This document shows positions 38,939-47,826 of a DNA stretch of 64,000 nucleotides, piece by piece (position 1 is the stretch's first letter; the number at the start of each line of letters is the position of its first letter). Under the pieces are notes generated by a model, which saw only the letters and a program-made list of their open reading frames with translations, searched no databases and was not told the DNA's origin. Source of the stretch: Leptospira perdikensis (GTDB taxonomy: Bacteria > Spirochaetota > Leptospiria > Leptospirales > Leptospiraceae); the NCBI RefSeq assembly GCF_004769575.1, contig NZ_RQGA01000019.1, positions 92,695-156,694 of the forward strand, written 5' to 3'. A program made the translations under genes and the position numbers.

Positions 38939-39833
38939 CTTTCGGAGCAGTTTTGTTCCAATAAGTAGCAATAGCGGCACCGGCAACCAGGTGCCAAATT
39001 CCCCACCAAGCACAAATCATTGCCATTCCACCCAGACCATCAAAGAAACCAAAAACAATGGCAAGGCCTAAACTGGAATTTTGAATTCCCGTTTCTATCG
39101 CTACTGTCTTTCTATCTCCGAGAGGCAATCGGAATAGTTTTGCAAAGTAATAACCAAGAGAAAGCCCTGCTAAGTTCATTATGAATACAAGTCCAAAGAG
39201 AAGGTGGATGTATTCTTTAAAGAACTTCCAATTGGTCGCAAGTGCCCCCACGATAAAGAAAGCGAGTAGTAAAATAGAAATTCTTTGCACTGCTCGTTTC
39301 ACCGTATGAGTGAGTTTTGGAAATAGTTTTTGAAAAAGAATTCCTAGTATCAGTGGAACAACTAGTAGCACTGTGATGGAAACCAAAATCTCATATGGAC
39401 TCACAGAGATCGACTTAAGATATTCCCGAGTGATCGGAAGTATATTCCCCCAAAAGAAAAACCCAATAGGAGTTAGAACAAAGGCAAACGCAGAAGAAAA
39501 CGTTGTCAAACTCACAGAGAGCGCTAAATTTCCTTTTGCCAAATGTGTGAAAAAGTTGGACATATTTCCACCAGGACATGCTGCCACAAGTACCATTCCG
39601 AGTGCAAGGCCTGGGTGTGGGTTAATCACCCAAATGATAAGCAGGGTGGCAAGTGGTAACAAAATGTATTGACTGAAAAGACCAACAAACGCTGGTTTTG
39701 GGTATCTTAAAAGTAGTTTGAAGTCTTGGAGTTTTAATTCCAAAGCGATTCCAAACATAATAAATCCAACCAGTGCATTGATCAGATAAACCGAATCTTT
39801 GTTAAAATTGAGGCGAACTGCATTGATATCCAT
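38925..39833 (-). CDS. BASS-family (bile acid:sodium symporter-like) transporter
   Basis: A 302-residue membrane protein with nine or ten predicted helices. Features of the BASS/ACR3 superfamily are LVGFIMFGIALELKLQDFKLLL at the N-terminus, the discontinuous-helix motif VAACPGGNMSNFFTHLAKGN, and the second crossing region IETGIQNSSLGLAIVFG. Members import organic anions with sodium. Its position between the sulfite reductase genes and a TauD-like dioxygenase suggests a sulfur-containing organic anion as substrate (inference). Its start lies two bases from the stop of the TauD-like gene. Confidence 0.85.
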   Translation of the reverse strand: MDINAVRLNFNKDSVYLINALVGFIMFGIALELKLQDFKLLLRYPKPAFVGLFSQYILLPLATLLIIWVINPHPGLALGMVLVAACPGGNMSNFFTHLAKGNLALSVSLTTFSSAFAFVLTPIGFFFWGNILPITREYLKSISVSPYEILVSITVLLVVPLILGILFQKLFPKLTHTVKRAVQRISILLLAFFIVGALATNWKFFKEYIHLLFGLVFIMNLAGLSLGYYFAKLFRLPLGDRKTVAIETGIQNSSLGLAIVFGFFDGLGGMAMICAWWGIWHLVAGAAIATYWNKTAPKELES

Positions 39834-39834
39834 T

Positions 39835-40905
39835 TTAATCTGACCAACCTACTAAAATACGACGCGGACCGGTAAAGGGTAGTCTACCATGGGAAACAGA
39901 TAAGTTATCTATGATGAGAACATCTCCTGTTTGCCAAGGAATGGCTACCAGATGTTTCCAGAAAACATTTGTTATGGATTGCATTTCTCCTGCAGAAATT
40001 TCTTCTCCATTTCCATACGTTACATGTACATCATGTGACTCTTGTCCAGAAATCCTTTTAATGATTGTAAGGAGTGTGAGTAGAAGTGCCACACCAAGAG
40101 AACGAAATGTTTTTTGTCGTTTGAATATTTTCCAAACTTCACTCACAGCAGCTTGGTAATGAAAGGTTTGTGAATGGTTATGCCAAGCCGTTGTTTTTGC
40201 TTCCGGATGAACACGAAATCCTGATTGTTCGTTGGTAATGGTTAGGGAATCAACACCAGACCAATCCAATTGAAACCTATTTTCATCAGAGATTTTTTTG
40301 ACTTTCTTAAGATCGGTGGTTCCAAACATTTCATCCCAACGTTTTGTTTTCCATAGAGAAAAACGAGCTGATGTGGACGGTCCGTCATAACGCCTTCTAT
40401 AACGGATCCCATGTTTTTGAATTTTCTCTTTGATTTTAGGATCGATGTCTTTATAAATTTCTCGGAGATCTGTCAGAGGAGTTTCGCCTCCTGTTTCGGA
40501 TGCTTTTTCTGCATAAAAAAATAAAAGTTTCGGAGGATTGTCGAGAAAACTCATCTCAGCATGTTGCATGATGGGGTAATGGGGAGGAAGTTCACTTGCA
40601 GTAAACACGTGTTTAACGACTTGGTCTCGAGGAGAAGTTCCTAAATAAAACTCACCTAGTTTTTTCTCACCCGTAGCAAATAGAATGGATTGAAAATCGG
40701 ATGCCTCATGGATGGGAAATCCACGAAAAAGAATGGCACCATAGGTTTTCAGGTCTTCTCTCCATTCTTTTTGGTTTTTCTGGATCCAATGGGTTAGATC
40801 TTGTAGATCTTTCTCTTCTCCGGGTTCGTAGACAATGGGAAGTTTTGTCTCCCCAATTAAGGACTTTCGGATCCAATGGGTGGCAGTCGTAGTGGCTCGG
40901 CTCAT
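39835..40905 (-). CDS. TauD/TfdA-family Fe(II)/2-oxoglutarate dioxygenase
   Basis: A 356-residue oxygenase. The N-terminal KTYGAILFRGFPI, the metal motif H-x-E in IMQHAEMSFLDNPP (an H-x-E variant of the usual H-x-D, seen in the SyrP/clavaminate synthase-like group), TGGETPLTD, and the distal histidine in NLSVSHGRLPFTGPRRI are clear. The substrate is unknown: a sulfonate would suit its neighbourhood of sulfate assimilation and transporter genes, but the SyrP-like motifs fit hydroxylation of amino acids or other compounds as well. It is followed by the BASS transporter and preceded by cysN with a 68-base gap containing an inverted repeat. Confidence 0.82.
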   Translation of the reverse strand: MSRATTTATHWIRKSLIGETKLPIVYEPGEEKDLQDLTHWIQKNQKEWREDLKTYGAILFRGFPIHEASDFQSILFATGEKKLGEFYLGTSPRDQVVKHVFTASELPPHYPIMQHAEMSFLDNPPKLLFFYAEKASETGGETPLTDLREIYKDIDPKIKEKIQKHGIRYRRRYDGPSTSARFSLWKTKRWDEMFGTTDLKKVKKISDENRFQLDWSGVDSLTITNEQSGFRVHPEAKTTAWHNHSQTFHYQAAVSEVWKIFKRQKTFRSLGVALLLTLLTIIKRISGQESHDVHVTYGNGEEISAGEMQSITNVFWKHLVAIPWQTGDVLIIDNLSVSHGRLPFTGPRRILVGWSD

Positions 40906-40936
40906 ACTACTGCCATTTTATTGAACCCCGTTATTT

Positions 40937-40960
40937 TATAGCAAGCAAAAATCTGCTATA
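40937..40960. promoter_or_regulatory. Inverted repeat before the TauD-like gene
   Basis: TATAGCA (40937-40943) and TGCTATA (40954-40960) are exactly complementary arms around ten bases. The repeat lies in the cysN to dioxygenase gap and could be an operator or a stem in the transcript. No T tract follows. Confidence 0.4.
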
Positions 40961-40973
40961 TTGAACTAAAGTT

Positions 40974-42206
40974 CTACAATAGCATTCCTGCGGCTACGGT
41001 CTGGTTGGTCCCTTCATCTACCAAAACAAAACTTCCTGTGCCACGGATTTGGGAATAGGGGTCGTAAGCTACGGGTTTTGCCGTCCGAATCGTTACTTTT
41101 CCAATTTCATTTAAACCAAGGCTAGTTTGTTCTTTCTTTTCATGGGTACTTGTTTCTACCCGATATTCCAAGGAACGAATGGAGGCTTTCACCGCATTTG
41201 TGGTTTGGCGAAGTAAATACTTAGAGCCGGGTGTCATCGCTTTCTGATCCATCCAACAGATATGGGCTTCTAGATCTTGTGAGGTAGTAGGTTCTTGTCC
41301 ACTGACAACAAGCATATCTCCCCGACTTACATCAATTTCATCTTCCAATCGAATGGCGACAGACATAGGTGCATAAGCAGTGTTGATAGAGCCGGCATAG
41401 GTATCAATGGCTTTGATTTTTGACTTTAGGCCACTAGGCAAAACAGTAATGGAATCTCCAACAGTGAAGTGACCACTTCTGATTTGTCCCGCATAACCTC
41501 TGTAATCATGGTATTCTGTCGTTTGTGGGCGAATCACATTTTGTACTGGAAATCTTGGAGCAGGGGATTCTTCTTCCGTATGAAGTTCAATGTCTTCCAA
41601 AAATCCAAGAAGTGATTTTTCTTTCCACCAAGGCATCGATGTTGATAGATCCACTACATTGTCTCCGTTCAGTGCAGAGATGGGAAGGAAGTGGATGGAT
41701 TTTAAATCTAGGTCTTTGGCAAATTCCAAATATTGTTTTTTGATATTTAAAAATACTTCTTCAGAAAAATCTACTAAGTCCATTTTGTTGATACAAACAA
41801 CCACATAAGGGATTCGGAGTAGAGATACAATATAGGAATGGCGGTAAGTTTGTTCGATCACACCTTTTCTTGCATCAATTAAAATGATCGCAAGATCAGA
41901 GTTAGAGGCACCAGTCACCATGTTTCTAGTGTATTGGACGTGACCCGGAGCATCCGCTATGATGAACTTTCTTTTTGGTGTCGAAAAATACTTATAAGCA
42001 ATGTCGATGGTGATCCCTTGTTCTCTTTCTGCTTTTAATCCATCTGTGAGAAGTGCTAGGTTGATTTGGCCATTTACTTGCCCTGCTTTTTCAATGGCTT
42101 CTAATTGGTCTTGGAAAATGGATTTACTATCGTATAACAATCGTCCAATGAGGGTAGATTTTCCATCATCGACACTACCGGCCGTAATAAAACGTAAAAT
42201 ATCCAT
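40974..42206 (-). CDS. cysN: Sulfate adenylyltransferase large (GTPase) subunit
   Basis: EF-Tu-like GTPase subunit that drives ATP sulfurylase. G1 is AGSVDDGKSTLIG near residue 10, G2 EREQGITIDIAYKYF, G3 DAPGHVQYTRNM, and G4 CINKMDL. The beta-barrel domains II and III follow. At 410 residues it lacks the C-terminal APS kinase (CysC) domain found in CysNC fusions. The start overlaps the cysD stop by one base (TAATG), so the two subunits are translationally coupled. Confidence 0.95.
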   Translation of the reverse strand: MDILRFITAGSVDDGKSTLIGRLLYDSKSIFQDQLEAIEKAGQVNGQINLALLTDGLKAEREQGITIDIAYKYFSTPKRKFIIADAPGHVQYTRNMVTGASNSDLAIILIDARKGVIEQTYRHSYIVSLLRIPYVVVCINKMDLVDFSEEVFLNIKKQYLEFAKDLDLKSIHFLPISALNGDNVVDLSTSMPWWKEKSLLGFLEDIELHTEEESPAPRFPVQNVIRPQTTEYHDYRGYAGQIRSGHFTVGDSITVLPSGLKSKIKAIDTYAGSINTAYAPMSVAIRLEDEIDVSRGDMLVVSGQEPTTSQDLEAHICWMDQKAMTPGSKYLLRQTTNAVKASIRSLEYRVETSTHEKKEQTSLGLNEIGKVTIRTAKPVAYDPYSQIRGTGSFVLVDEGTNQTVAAGMLL

Positions 42207-43114
42207 TAAAAGTATCCGCCTTTTTTTCTGTCTTCCATTGCTGCTTCAGAACGTTTGTCATCCAAACGAGAGCCTCTTTCTGTAGTTCTTGAAACTTGAA
42301 TTTCACGAATGATATCGTCGATTGTATTCGCTTCAGATTCTACGGCCGCAGTACAAGTCATATCACCAACAGTTCGGAAACGAACGGTTCTTGTTTCTAC
42401 CTTGTCGGTATTGTCTAAACTAATGAATTTTGATACCGGAAATACTAGGTCTTCTCGCCATACTATTTCTCTTTGGTGTGAAAAATACAAAGATGGAAGT
42501 TCGATATTTTCTTTACGGATGTATTCCCAAACATCAAGTTCTGTCCAATTGCTAATCGGGAACACACGAACGTTTTCACCTACATGGATTTTTCCGTTAT
42601 AAATATTCCATAGTTCAGGTCTTTGGAGTTTAGGATCCCAAGATCCAAATTCATCTCTTACAGAAAAAATTCTTTCTTTGGCGCGAGCTTTTTCTTCATC
42701 CCGGCGAGCCCCACCAATACAAGCATCAAACTTGAACTCTGCAATCGTATCAAGGAGTGTTACGGCTTGGATGGCATTACGACTAGGGAACTTTCCTTTT
42801 TCCTCGACAGCTTTACCTTGGTCGATGGAGTCTTGCACAAAACGAACCACAAGTTTTTCCCCTGTTCGTTCTGCTAAATCATCTCTGAATTTTAGCGCCT
42901 CATCAAAGTTATGCCCTGTGTCGATATGAACAAGTGGGAAAGGAAATTTCCCTGGACGAAACGCTTTGAGCGCTAAGTGAACTAAACAAATCGAGTCTTT
43001 TCCACCTGAGAATAAAAGTGCGGGCCTTTCAAATTGTGCGGCTACTTCTCTTAAAATATAAATGGCTTCCGATTCTAGTTGGTCTAAATGCGAAAGTCTA
43101 TGTAAATCGGTCAT
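42206..43114 (-). CDS. cysD: Sulfate adenylyltransferase small subunit
   Basis: PP-loop ATP pyrophosphatase subunit making adenylyl sulfate (APS) from ATP and sulfate. The start MTDLHRLSHLDQLESEAIYILREV is typical, then ALLFSGGKDSICLVHLA (PP-loop), PLVHIDTGHNF, GGARRDEEKARAKERIFS and the C-terminal RERGSRLDDKRS-like tail (SRTTERGSRLDDK). The ATG at 43114 is preceded by AAAGGA; an in-frame extension to 43150 would overlap cysH and is not needed. Length 302 residues. Confidence 0.95.
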   Translation of the reverse strand: MTDLHRLSHLDQLESEAIYILREVAAQFERPALLFSGGKDSICLVHLALKAFRPGKFPFPLVHIDTGHNFDEALKFRDDLAERTGEKLVVRFVQDSIDQGKAVEEKGKFPSRNAIQAVTLLDTIAEFKFDACIGGARRDEEKARAKERIFSVRDEFGSWDPKLQRPELWNIYNGKIHVGENVRVFPISNWTELDVWEYIRKENIELPSLYFSHQREIVWREDLVFPVSKFISLDNTDKVETRTVRFRTVGDMTCTAAVESEANTIDDIIREIQVSRTTERGSRLDDKRSEAAMEDRKKGGYF

Positions 43115-43121
43115 TTTGGTA

Positions 43122-43856
43122 TTATCCTTTTTTTGGTGCGAGTTTACCATCTACCCAGTGTAAACCGCATTCTTTCTTAGATTCTTGTTCCCACCACCAT
43201 CGACCCGCACGAAAATCTTCCCCAGGTTCAATGGCCCTTGTACAAGGAGCACAGCCGATACTTGGAAAACCTTTATCGTGTAATAGATTGTAAGGTACAT
43301 TGTGTTCTCTGATATACTTCCAAGTATCTTCAAAGGACCATGAAAGTAGTGGTTGGTATTTGATTAAATTTCTTTGAGGATCTGATTCAAAAATAGACAT
43401 TTCTGTTCGGAATCCTGACTGGTCTTTGCGTAGGCCTGTCACCCAAACTTCAGCGTTTTTTAAAATGGCATCAAGAGGAACCAGTTTACGAATTCGACAA
43501 CATTCTTTTCGTAAGTCCTGAGAATCATAAAACGCATTCGGTCCGTTTTGTTCTACAAAGGTTTGAATTTCCTTCGCATTAGGATAAAAGGCTTCAATTT
43601 TTGCCCCATAACGGATGTTTGTTTTTTGCCAAACATCATATGTTTCTTGGAATAACCTTCCCGTATCCAAAGTGGCGATACGAATGTCGATTTGATTTGC
43701 GAGAATGGCGTGAGTAATTGCCTGATCTTCCAGTCCAAAACTCGTTGTGAAAACGACTTTTCCTGGATAGTCCAAACTCAATTGCCGTAAACCCTGTTCA
43801 AGCGAGAGGGAGGTATAGGTTTCTGCCAAAACTTCCAAATTTCCCATTTTTTCCAA
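43122..43856 (-). CDS. cysH: Adenylyl-sulfate (APS) reductase, iron-sulfur type
   Basis: Reduces activated sulfate to sulfite. The PP-loop-like VFTTSFGLEDQAI, TLDTGRLFQETYDV and the catalytic C-terminal ECGLHW (Cys accepting the sulfonyl group) are present. The protein also has the paired cysteines K-E-C-C-R (about residue 120) and G-C-A-P-C (about residue 200), the [4Fe-4S] ligands of enzymes acting on APS rather than PAPS. This agrees with the absence of any APS kinase gene or domain in the window. 244 residues; cysD follows directly. Confidence 0.93.
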   Translation of the reverse strand: MEKMGNLEVLAETYTSLSLEQGLRQLSLDYPGKVVFTTSFGLEDQAITHAILANQIDIRIATLDTGRLFQETYDVWQKTNIRYGAKIEAFYPNAKEIQTFVEQNGPNAFYDSQDLRKECCRIRKLVPLDAILKNAEVWVTGLRKDQSGFRTEMSIFESDPQRNLIKYQPLLSWSFEDTWKYIREHNVPYNLLHDKGFPSIGCAPCTRAIEPGEDFRAGRWWWEQESKKECGLHWVDGKLAPKKG

Positions 43857-43862
43857 TCCTAC

Positions 43863-43887
43863 CGTCCAATGTTTTGTATATTGGACG
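43863..43887. promoter_or_regulatory. Inverted repeat upstream of cysH
   Basis: CGTCCAAT (43863-43870) and ATTGGACG (43880-43887) are exactly complementary around nine bases, just upstream of the cysH start and 28 bases after cysA. Without a T tract it is more likely a protein-binding site controlling cysHDN, or a weak attenuating hairpin, than a terminator of the transporter genes. Confidence 0.45.
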
Positions 43888-43914
43888 ATTTGTAAACTAT
43901 ATTAGCGGAAATTA

Positions 43915-44979
43915 CTAGATAGAGAAGTCTTCTACGTAAACTTTTGCTTTCTTAATCCTCAAATAGACGGTCTCTCCGGGCAAAAGGTTCAGGAGTCGGT
44001 AGGTTTCCTGTTCCAAAACGGATTCGATGAGAGTTCCTGTATCCACTCGTTTGAGTTCCACTCTTACATTCCTGCCTGTGGAATGGATGTATTGGATCTC
44101 TGCTGCAATTCCTTGGTCAGACTCTCTGACAATTTCCACATCATATGGACGAACATAGGCCACTGCTACGGACTCTTTTACATCTTGGTGTTCGGAACTA
44201 TCCAGATCTAAATTTCCAATTTTTGTTTTTCCTTCTTCAATCCGCCCGTGAAAAAGATTCACATCTCCGAGGAAGTGGAAAACAAAAGGGGACTTGGGTT
44301 TGTTGTACACTTCGTCCGGACTTCCCACTTGTTCCAATTGTCCTTGGTTAAGGATGACAATTCGATCACTCACTTCGAGTGCTTCCTCTTGGTCATGGGT
44401 CACAAAAACACTAGTGATATGGATTTCATCGTGAAGTCGGCGTAACCAATTTCGGAGTTCCTTTCTCACTTTTGCGTCAAGAGCACCGAAAGGTTCGTCG
44501 AGTAATAAAAACTTTGGTTCGATCGCAAGTGCACGAGCGAGTGCCACTCGTTGGCGTTGGCCTCCCGACAATTCATGTGGGTATCGGTTGTGGAACTTTT
44601 CGAGTTGGATGAGTGTGAGTAATTTTGAAACTTTTTCACCAATTTCTTTTTTAGAAGGCCTAAGAGCTTTTGGTCTTACTTCTAAACCAAAAGCTATGTT
44701 TTCGGCAATGGTCATATGGCGAAAAAGGGCATAGTGTTGGAACACAAAACCCACCTCTCCATTTTGAATTTTGGATTTTGATAGATTTTCACCAACAAAC
44801 TCTACCTGTCCGGAAGATGGTTCTTCTAAACCGGCAATGATTCGGAGTAAAGTGGTTTTCCCAGATCCCGAAGGTCCAAGTAAAGCTACGAGTTCTCCAT
44901 CGGGAATCGTAAGGTTCACACTTTTAAGAGCAGTGAACGATCCAAAGGTTTTATTGACGTTATTAATTTCAATCGGCAT
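43915..44979 (-). CDS. cysA: Sulfate ABC transporter ATP-binding protein
   Basis: The 354-residue ATPase powers sulfate/thiosulfate import. Walker [15 protein letters not shown]-loop [12 protein letters not shown], signature [15 protein letters not shown], Walker [13 protein letters not shown] and the H-loop [11 protein letters not shown] are all intact. The C-terminal TOBE-like part ([11 protein letters not shown] and after) is typical of CysA. It overlaps cysW by 11 bases at its start and is the last gene of the sbp-cysT-cysW-cysA unit. Confidence 0.95.
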   Translation of the reverse strand: MPIEINNVNKTFGSFTALKSVNLTIPDGELVALLGPSGSGKTTLLRIIAGLEEPSSGQVEFVGENLSKSKIQNGEVGFVFQHYALFRHMTIAENIAFGLEVRPKALRPSKKEIGEKVSKLLTLIQLEKFHNRYPHELSGGQRQRVALARALAIEPKFLLLDEPFGALDAKVRKELRNWLRRLHDEIHITSVFVTHDQEEALEVSDRIVILNQGQLEQVGSPDEVYNKPKSPFVFHFLGDVNLFHGRIEEGKTKIGNLDLDSSEHQDVKESVAVAYVRPYDVEIVRESDQGIAAEIQYIHSTGRNVRVELKRVDTGTLIESVLEQETYRLLNLLPGETVYLRIKKAKVYVEDFSI

Positions 44980-45784
44980 TTTTTTGACTCGCGGTTCGTT
45001 TTTCCAAAATCAATTTAAATATAAGAGTGAGTAGAGAAAGAAACACAAGTAAGGTGGCACAAGAAAAAGCGCCTACGGAATCGAACTCATTGTATAACAT
45101 TTCTATATGAAGAGGCAGAGTGGTTGTTTTTCCACGTATATGACCACTAAGAACAGAGACTGCTCCAAATTCACCCATAGCCCTTGCGTTACAAAGGATA
45201 ATACCGTATAACAAACCCCATTTGATATTCGGAAGAATCACACGTTTGAGCAGTTGGAAGAAACTGGCACCAAGTAACATACCTGCTTCCTCTTCTTCTC
45301 TTCCTTGGCTTTGCATGAGGGGAACAAGTTCCCGGGCAACAAAGGGGAAAGTAATGAATACCGTTGCAAGGATAAGGCCCGGTGTATTAAAAACAATTTT
45401 GATTCCATGTGTGGAAAGAAAATCTCCAAAGTAACCTTGCCTTCCGAATAACAATAAAAAAATAAGACCAGAAACTACGGGAGAAACTGCGAATGGAGAA
45501 TCAATGATTGTGACTAAAATATTTTTGCCAGGAAATTCAAACCTGGTGATGGTAAAAGCCGCTGTAACACCAAAAATGGTATTTAAGATAACGGATACGA
45601 TAGAAACTTTTATTGTGAGCCCAATTGCATAAAGGGCATATTCCCCTGAAATGGAATTCCAATACTTAACATAACCTTCCGAAAAGGCTTCTGAAAAAAC
45701 AGTATAGATGGGTAAAAGAAGAATGATACCAGCAAGAATATAGGTTAAAAACACTAAGAAAATGGGTAAAATTTTGATTTTCAT
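44969..45784 (-). CDS. cysW: Sulfate ABC transporter permease
   Basis: One of two membrane subunits of the sulfate importer, with six predicted helices in 271 residues. The EAA loop that contacts CysA is visible near the C-terminus ([24 protein letters not shown]). [31 protein letters not shown] matches the CysW C-terminal region. The start overlaps the cysT stop in ATGA, and its end overlaps cysA. Confidence 0.94.
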   Translation of the reverse strand: MKIKILPIFLVFLTYILAGIILLLPIYTVFSEAFSEGYVKYWNSISGEYALYAIGLTIKVSIVSVILNTIFGVTAAFTITRFEFPGKNILVTIIDSPFAVSPVVSGLIFLLLFGRQGYFGDFLSTHGIKIVFNTPGLILATVFITFPFVARELVPLMQSQGREEEEAGMLLGASFFQLLKRVILPNIKWGLLYGIILCNARAMGEFGAVSVLSGHIRGKTTTLPLHIEMLYNEFDSVGAFSCATLLVFLSLLTLIFKLILEKRTASQKNAD

Positions 45785-46608
45785 GATAATTTTTTAGATG
45801 CTCGCTCTTGGAGTAAATTAATCAAAAACATAAAAACAAAAGATGTGAGTAACATCACAAGAGCTATCGACGTTGCTTTTTCGTATTCGTATTGTTCGAG
45901 TTTGGTGACAATTAGTAGGGGTAGGATTTCTGTTTTGCCAGGAATGTTTCCTGAAATAAAAACCACAGATCCATATTCTCCAATTCCTCTTGCAAAAGCC
46001 ATTCCTGTTCCTGCGAGGAGAGAAGGCCAAAGTTCAGGAAGTAATACTTTATAAAAAGTTTGGAATGGTGTAGCTCCGAGACAACGGGCACTTTCTTCTA
46101 ATTCTTTTGGTAACTCTTCGATGACAGGTTGTACGGTTCGAACGACGAAAGGAAATCCAATAAAAACAAGAGCAATGACAATCCCAATCGGAGTATAAGC
46201 AATTTTGATTCCCCATGTGTCAAAAAAAGATCCGATGATTCCTTTTTGTGAGTAAATTGTTGTGAGGGCGATCCCTGCAACCGCAGTGGGAAGAGTAAAA
46301 GGTAAGTCGATTAAAGTATCGAATAGTTTTTTGAAGGGAAAGTTGTATCTGACAAGAACCCAGGCAAATAAAAATCCAACGAAGAGGTTGATCAGTGCAG
46401 AAATAATTCCTACACTGAAACTTAAATACAATGCGGAAAGAATTCTCGCATCTGAAAAAACTTCTAAGATTCCCGAAACTCCAATCCCGAGGGAATGGAA
46501 AAAAAGTCCTAGAAGAGGTATGATAACAACCGCGGACGAGTAAAAAACTGTCAGTCCTAAACTGATTCCAAAATGTATCTTTTTATACGGCCGGGTTTCT
46601 ATTAACAT
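45781..46608 (-). CDS. cysT: Sulfate ABC transporter permease
   Basis: The other permease subunit (275 residues, six helices). The EAA loop is [28 protein letters not shown], followed by [29 protein letters not shown], a signature of CysT/CysU. Its start lies three bases after the sbp stop and it overlaps cysW by four bases, so all four transporter genes form one operon. Confidence 0.94.
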   Translation of the reverse strand: MLIETRPYKKIHFGISLGLTVFYSSAVVIIPLLGLFFHSLGIGVSGILEVFSDARILSALYLSFSVGIISALINLFVGFLFAWVLVRYNFPFKKLFDTLIDLPFTLPTAVAGIALTTIYSQKGIIGSFFDTWGIKIAYTPIGIVIALVFIGFPFVVRTVQPVIEELPKELEESARCLGATPFQTFYKVLLPELWPSLLAGTGMAFARGIGEYGSVVFISGNIPGKTEILPLLIVTKLEQYEYEKATSIALVMLLTSFVFMFLINLLQERASKKLS

Positions 46609-46611
46609 ATT

Positions 46612-47649
46612 TTATTGAGTTTTGTAGATGGCATCAAAGACACCCGCATCTGCAAAATGTTTTTTCTGTGCAGAATCCCATGTTTCCCCTAAATCGGATA
46701 GGGAAAATAATTTAATGTTTGGAAATTCTTTTGCAGAAGCCTTTGCAGTGGCAGGATCAATGGGTCTAAAAAAGTGTTTGGAAATGATGGATTGTCCTTC
46801 TTTTGTGAAGAGAAATTCTAAGTAGGTAGTCGCTTTTTCCAAATTGCCTTTTTCGGTAGCTGTTTTGGTTACCACTGCCACTGGAGTCTCTGCCCTGATG
46901 GATTCGGATGGATAAACAACTTCTAACGTATCTTTTCCAGATCTTTTTTCTTCATCTAAAGAAAGTTTTGCTTCATTTTCCCAAGTGATGAGAACGTCAC
47001 CAATTCCTCTTTGCACAAAAGTAGTTGTGGATCCGCGAGCCCCTGTATCAAGAACTGATGTATTTTTGAAAAGTGCTTTCACAAAGTCTGTTGCTTTTTC
47101 ATCGGACTTGTATTTACGTTTTGCATATCCATAAGCCGCTAAATAATTCCAACGTGCACCACCACTGGTTTTTGGGTTGGGAGTGATGATAGAAACTCCT
47201 GGTTTTACGATATCATCCCAATCTTTGATTTTTTTCGGATTGGATTTACGAACCAAAAATACAATGGTTGAGTAGTAAGGAACACTATTGTTCGGAAGTT
47301 TTTTTTGCCAATTTGCATCAATTAACCCTGATTTTGCGGAGATACTGTCAATGTCGTAAGAAAGGGCAAGACTCACTACGTCTGCATCCAAACCATCAAT
47401 GACAGCACGTGCTTGTTTTCCCGATCCGCCATGCGATTGTTGGATGGCAAATTCGTTTCCTTTTTTGACTTTCCATTGTTTTAGGAAGGATTTGTTGATT
47501 TCTTCATATAATTCTCTCGTTGGGTCAAAGGACACATGGAGAAAAGTGGATTCTGCAGCCAGGGAGGAGAGAGTCCCAATGCTCAGAAAAATGCACAATA
47601 TTGCAGAAATTGTAGGTTTTAGTCTCGATATATAGGTAGTTTTTTTCAT
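46612..47649 (-). CDS. sbp: Periplasmic sulfate-binding protein
   Basis: Solute receptor of the sulfate importer. A signal peptide (about 32 residues, ending SLAAES) precedes a mature protein with the family motifs [31 protein letters not shown] (contains the sulfate-binding serine and glycines), [19 protein letters not shown], and [27 protein letters not shown]. 345 residues. AAAGGG precedes the ATG. As first gene of the operon it likely carries the promoter in the 177-base gap to fliK. Confidence 0.95.
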   Translation of the reverse strand: MKKTTYISRLKPTISAILCIFLSIGTLSSLAAESTFLHVSFDPTRELYEEINKSFLKQWKVKKGNEFAIQQSHGGSGKQARAVIDGLDADVVSLALSYDIDSISAKSGLIDANWQKKLPNNSVPYYSTIVFLVRKSNPKKIKDWDDIVKPGVSIITPNPKTSGGARWNYLAAYGYAKRKYKSDEKATDFVKALFKNTSVLDTGARGSTTTFVQRGIGDVLITWENEAKLSLDEEKRSGKDTLEVVYPSESIRAETPVAVVTKTATEKGNLEKATTYLEFLFTKEGQSIISKHFFRPIDPATAKASAKEFPNIKLFSLSDLGETWDSAQKKHFADAGVFDAIYKTQ

Positions 47650-47660
47650 TTTTGCGCCCT

Positions 47661-47678
47661 TTTGATTAATAAATCAAA
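47661..47678. promoter_or_regulatory. Inverted repeat next to the sbp start
   Basis: TTTGATT (47661-47667) and AATCAAA (47672-47678) are complementary arms around AATA, 12 bases upstream of the sbp start codon. The site lies where a repressor or an activator of the sulfate transport operon could bind. Its A/T-rich makeup makes chance occurrence possible. Confidence 0.35.
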
Positions 47679-47826
47679 CTCATCCTCCAATTTAACAGAT
47701 ATTTGTCAAGCGAAATTTATTTCGTAAAACCCTCCATTTTCCTTCCCGACATAAACCGGGAAAGGAAGAAGATAATTCTCTCAAGGAAATCTGGGGAAGT
47801 TCGATCCTTAAGGGAGAAGGCACCCT

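Noticed and set aside
39835..40905. Naming the dioxygenase tauD
   Set aside because: The H-x-E metal motif and overall motifs fit the SyrP/clavaminate synthase-like group as well as taurine dioxygenase, so a gene symbol is not justified.
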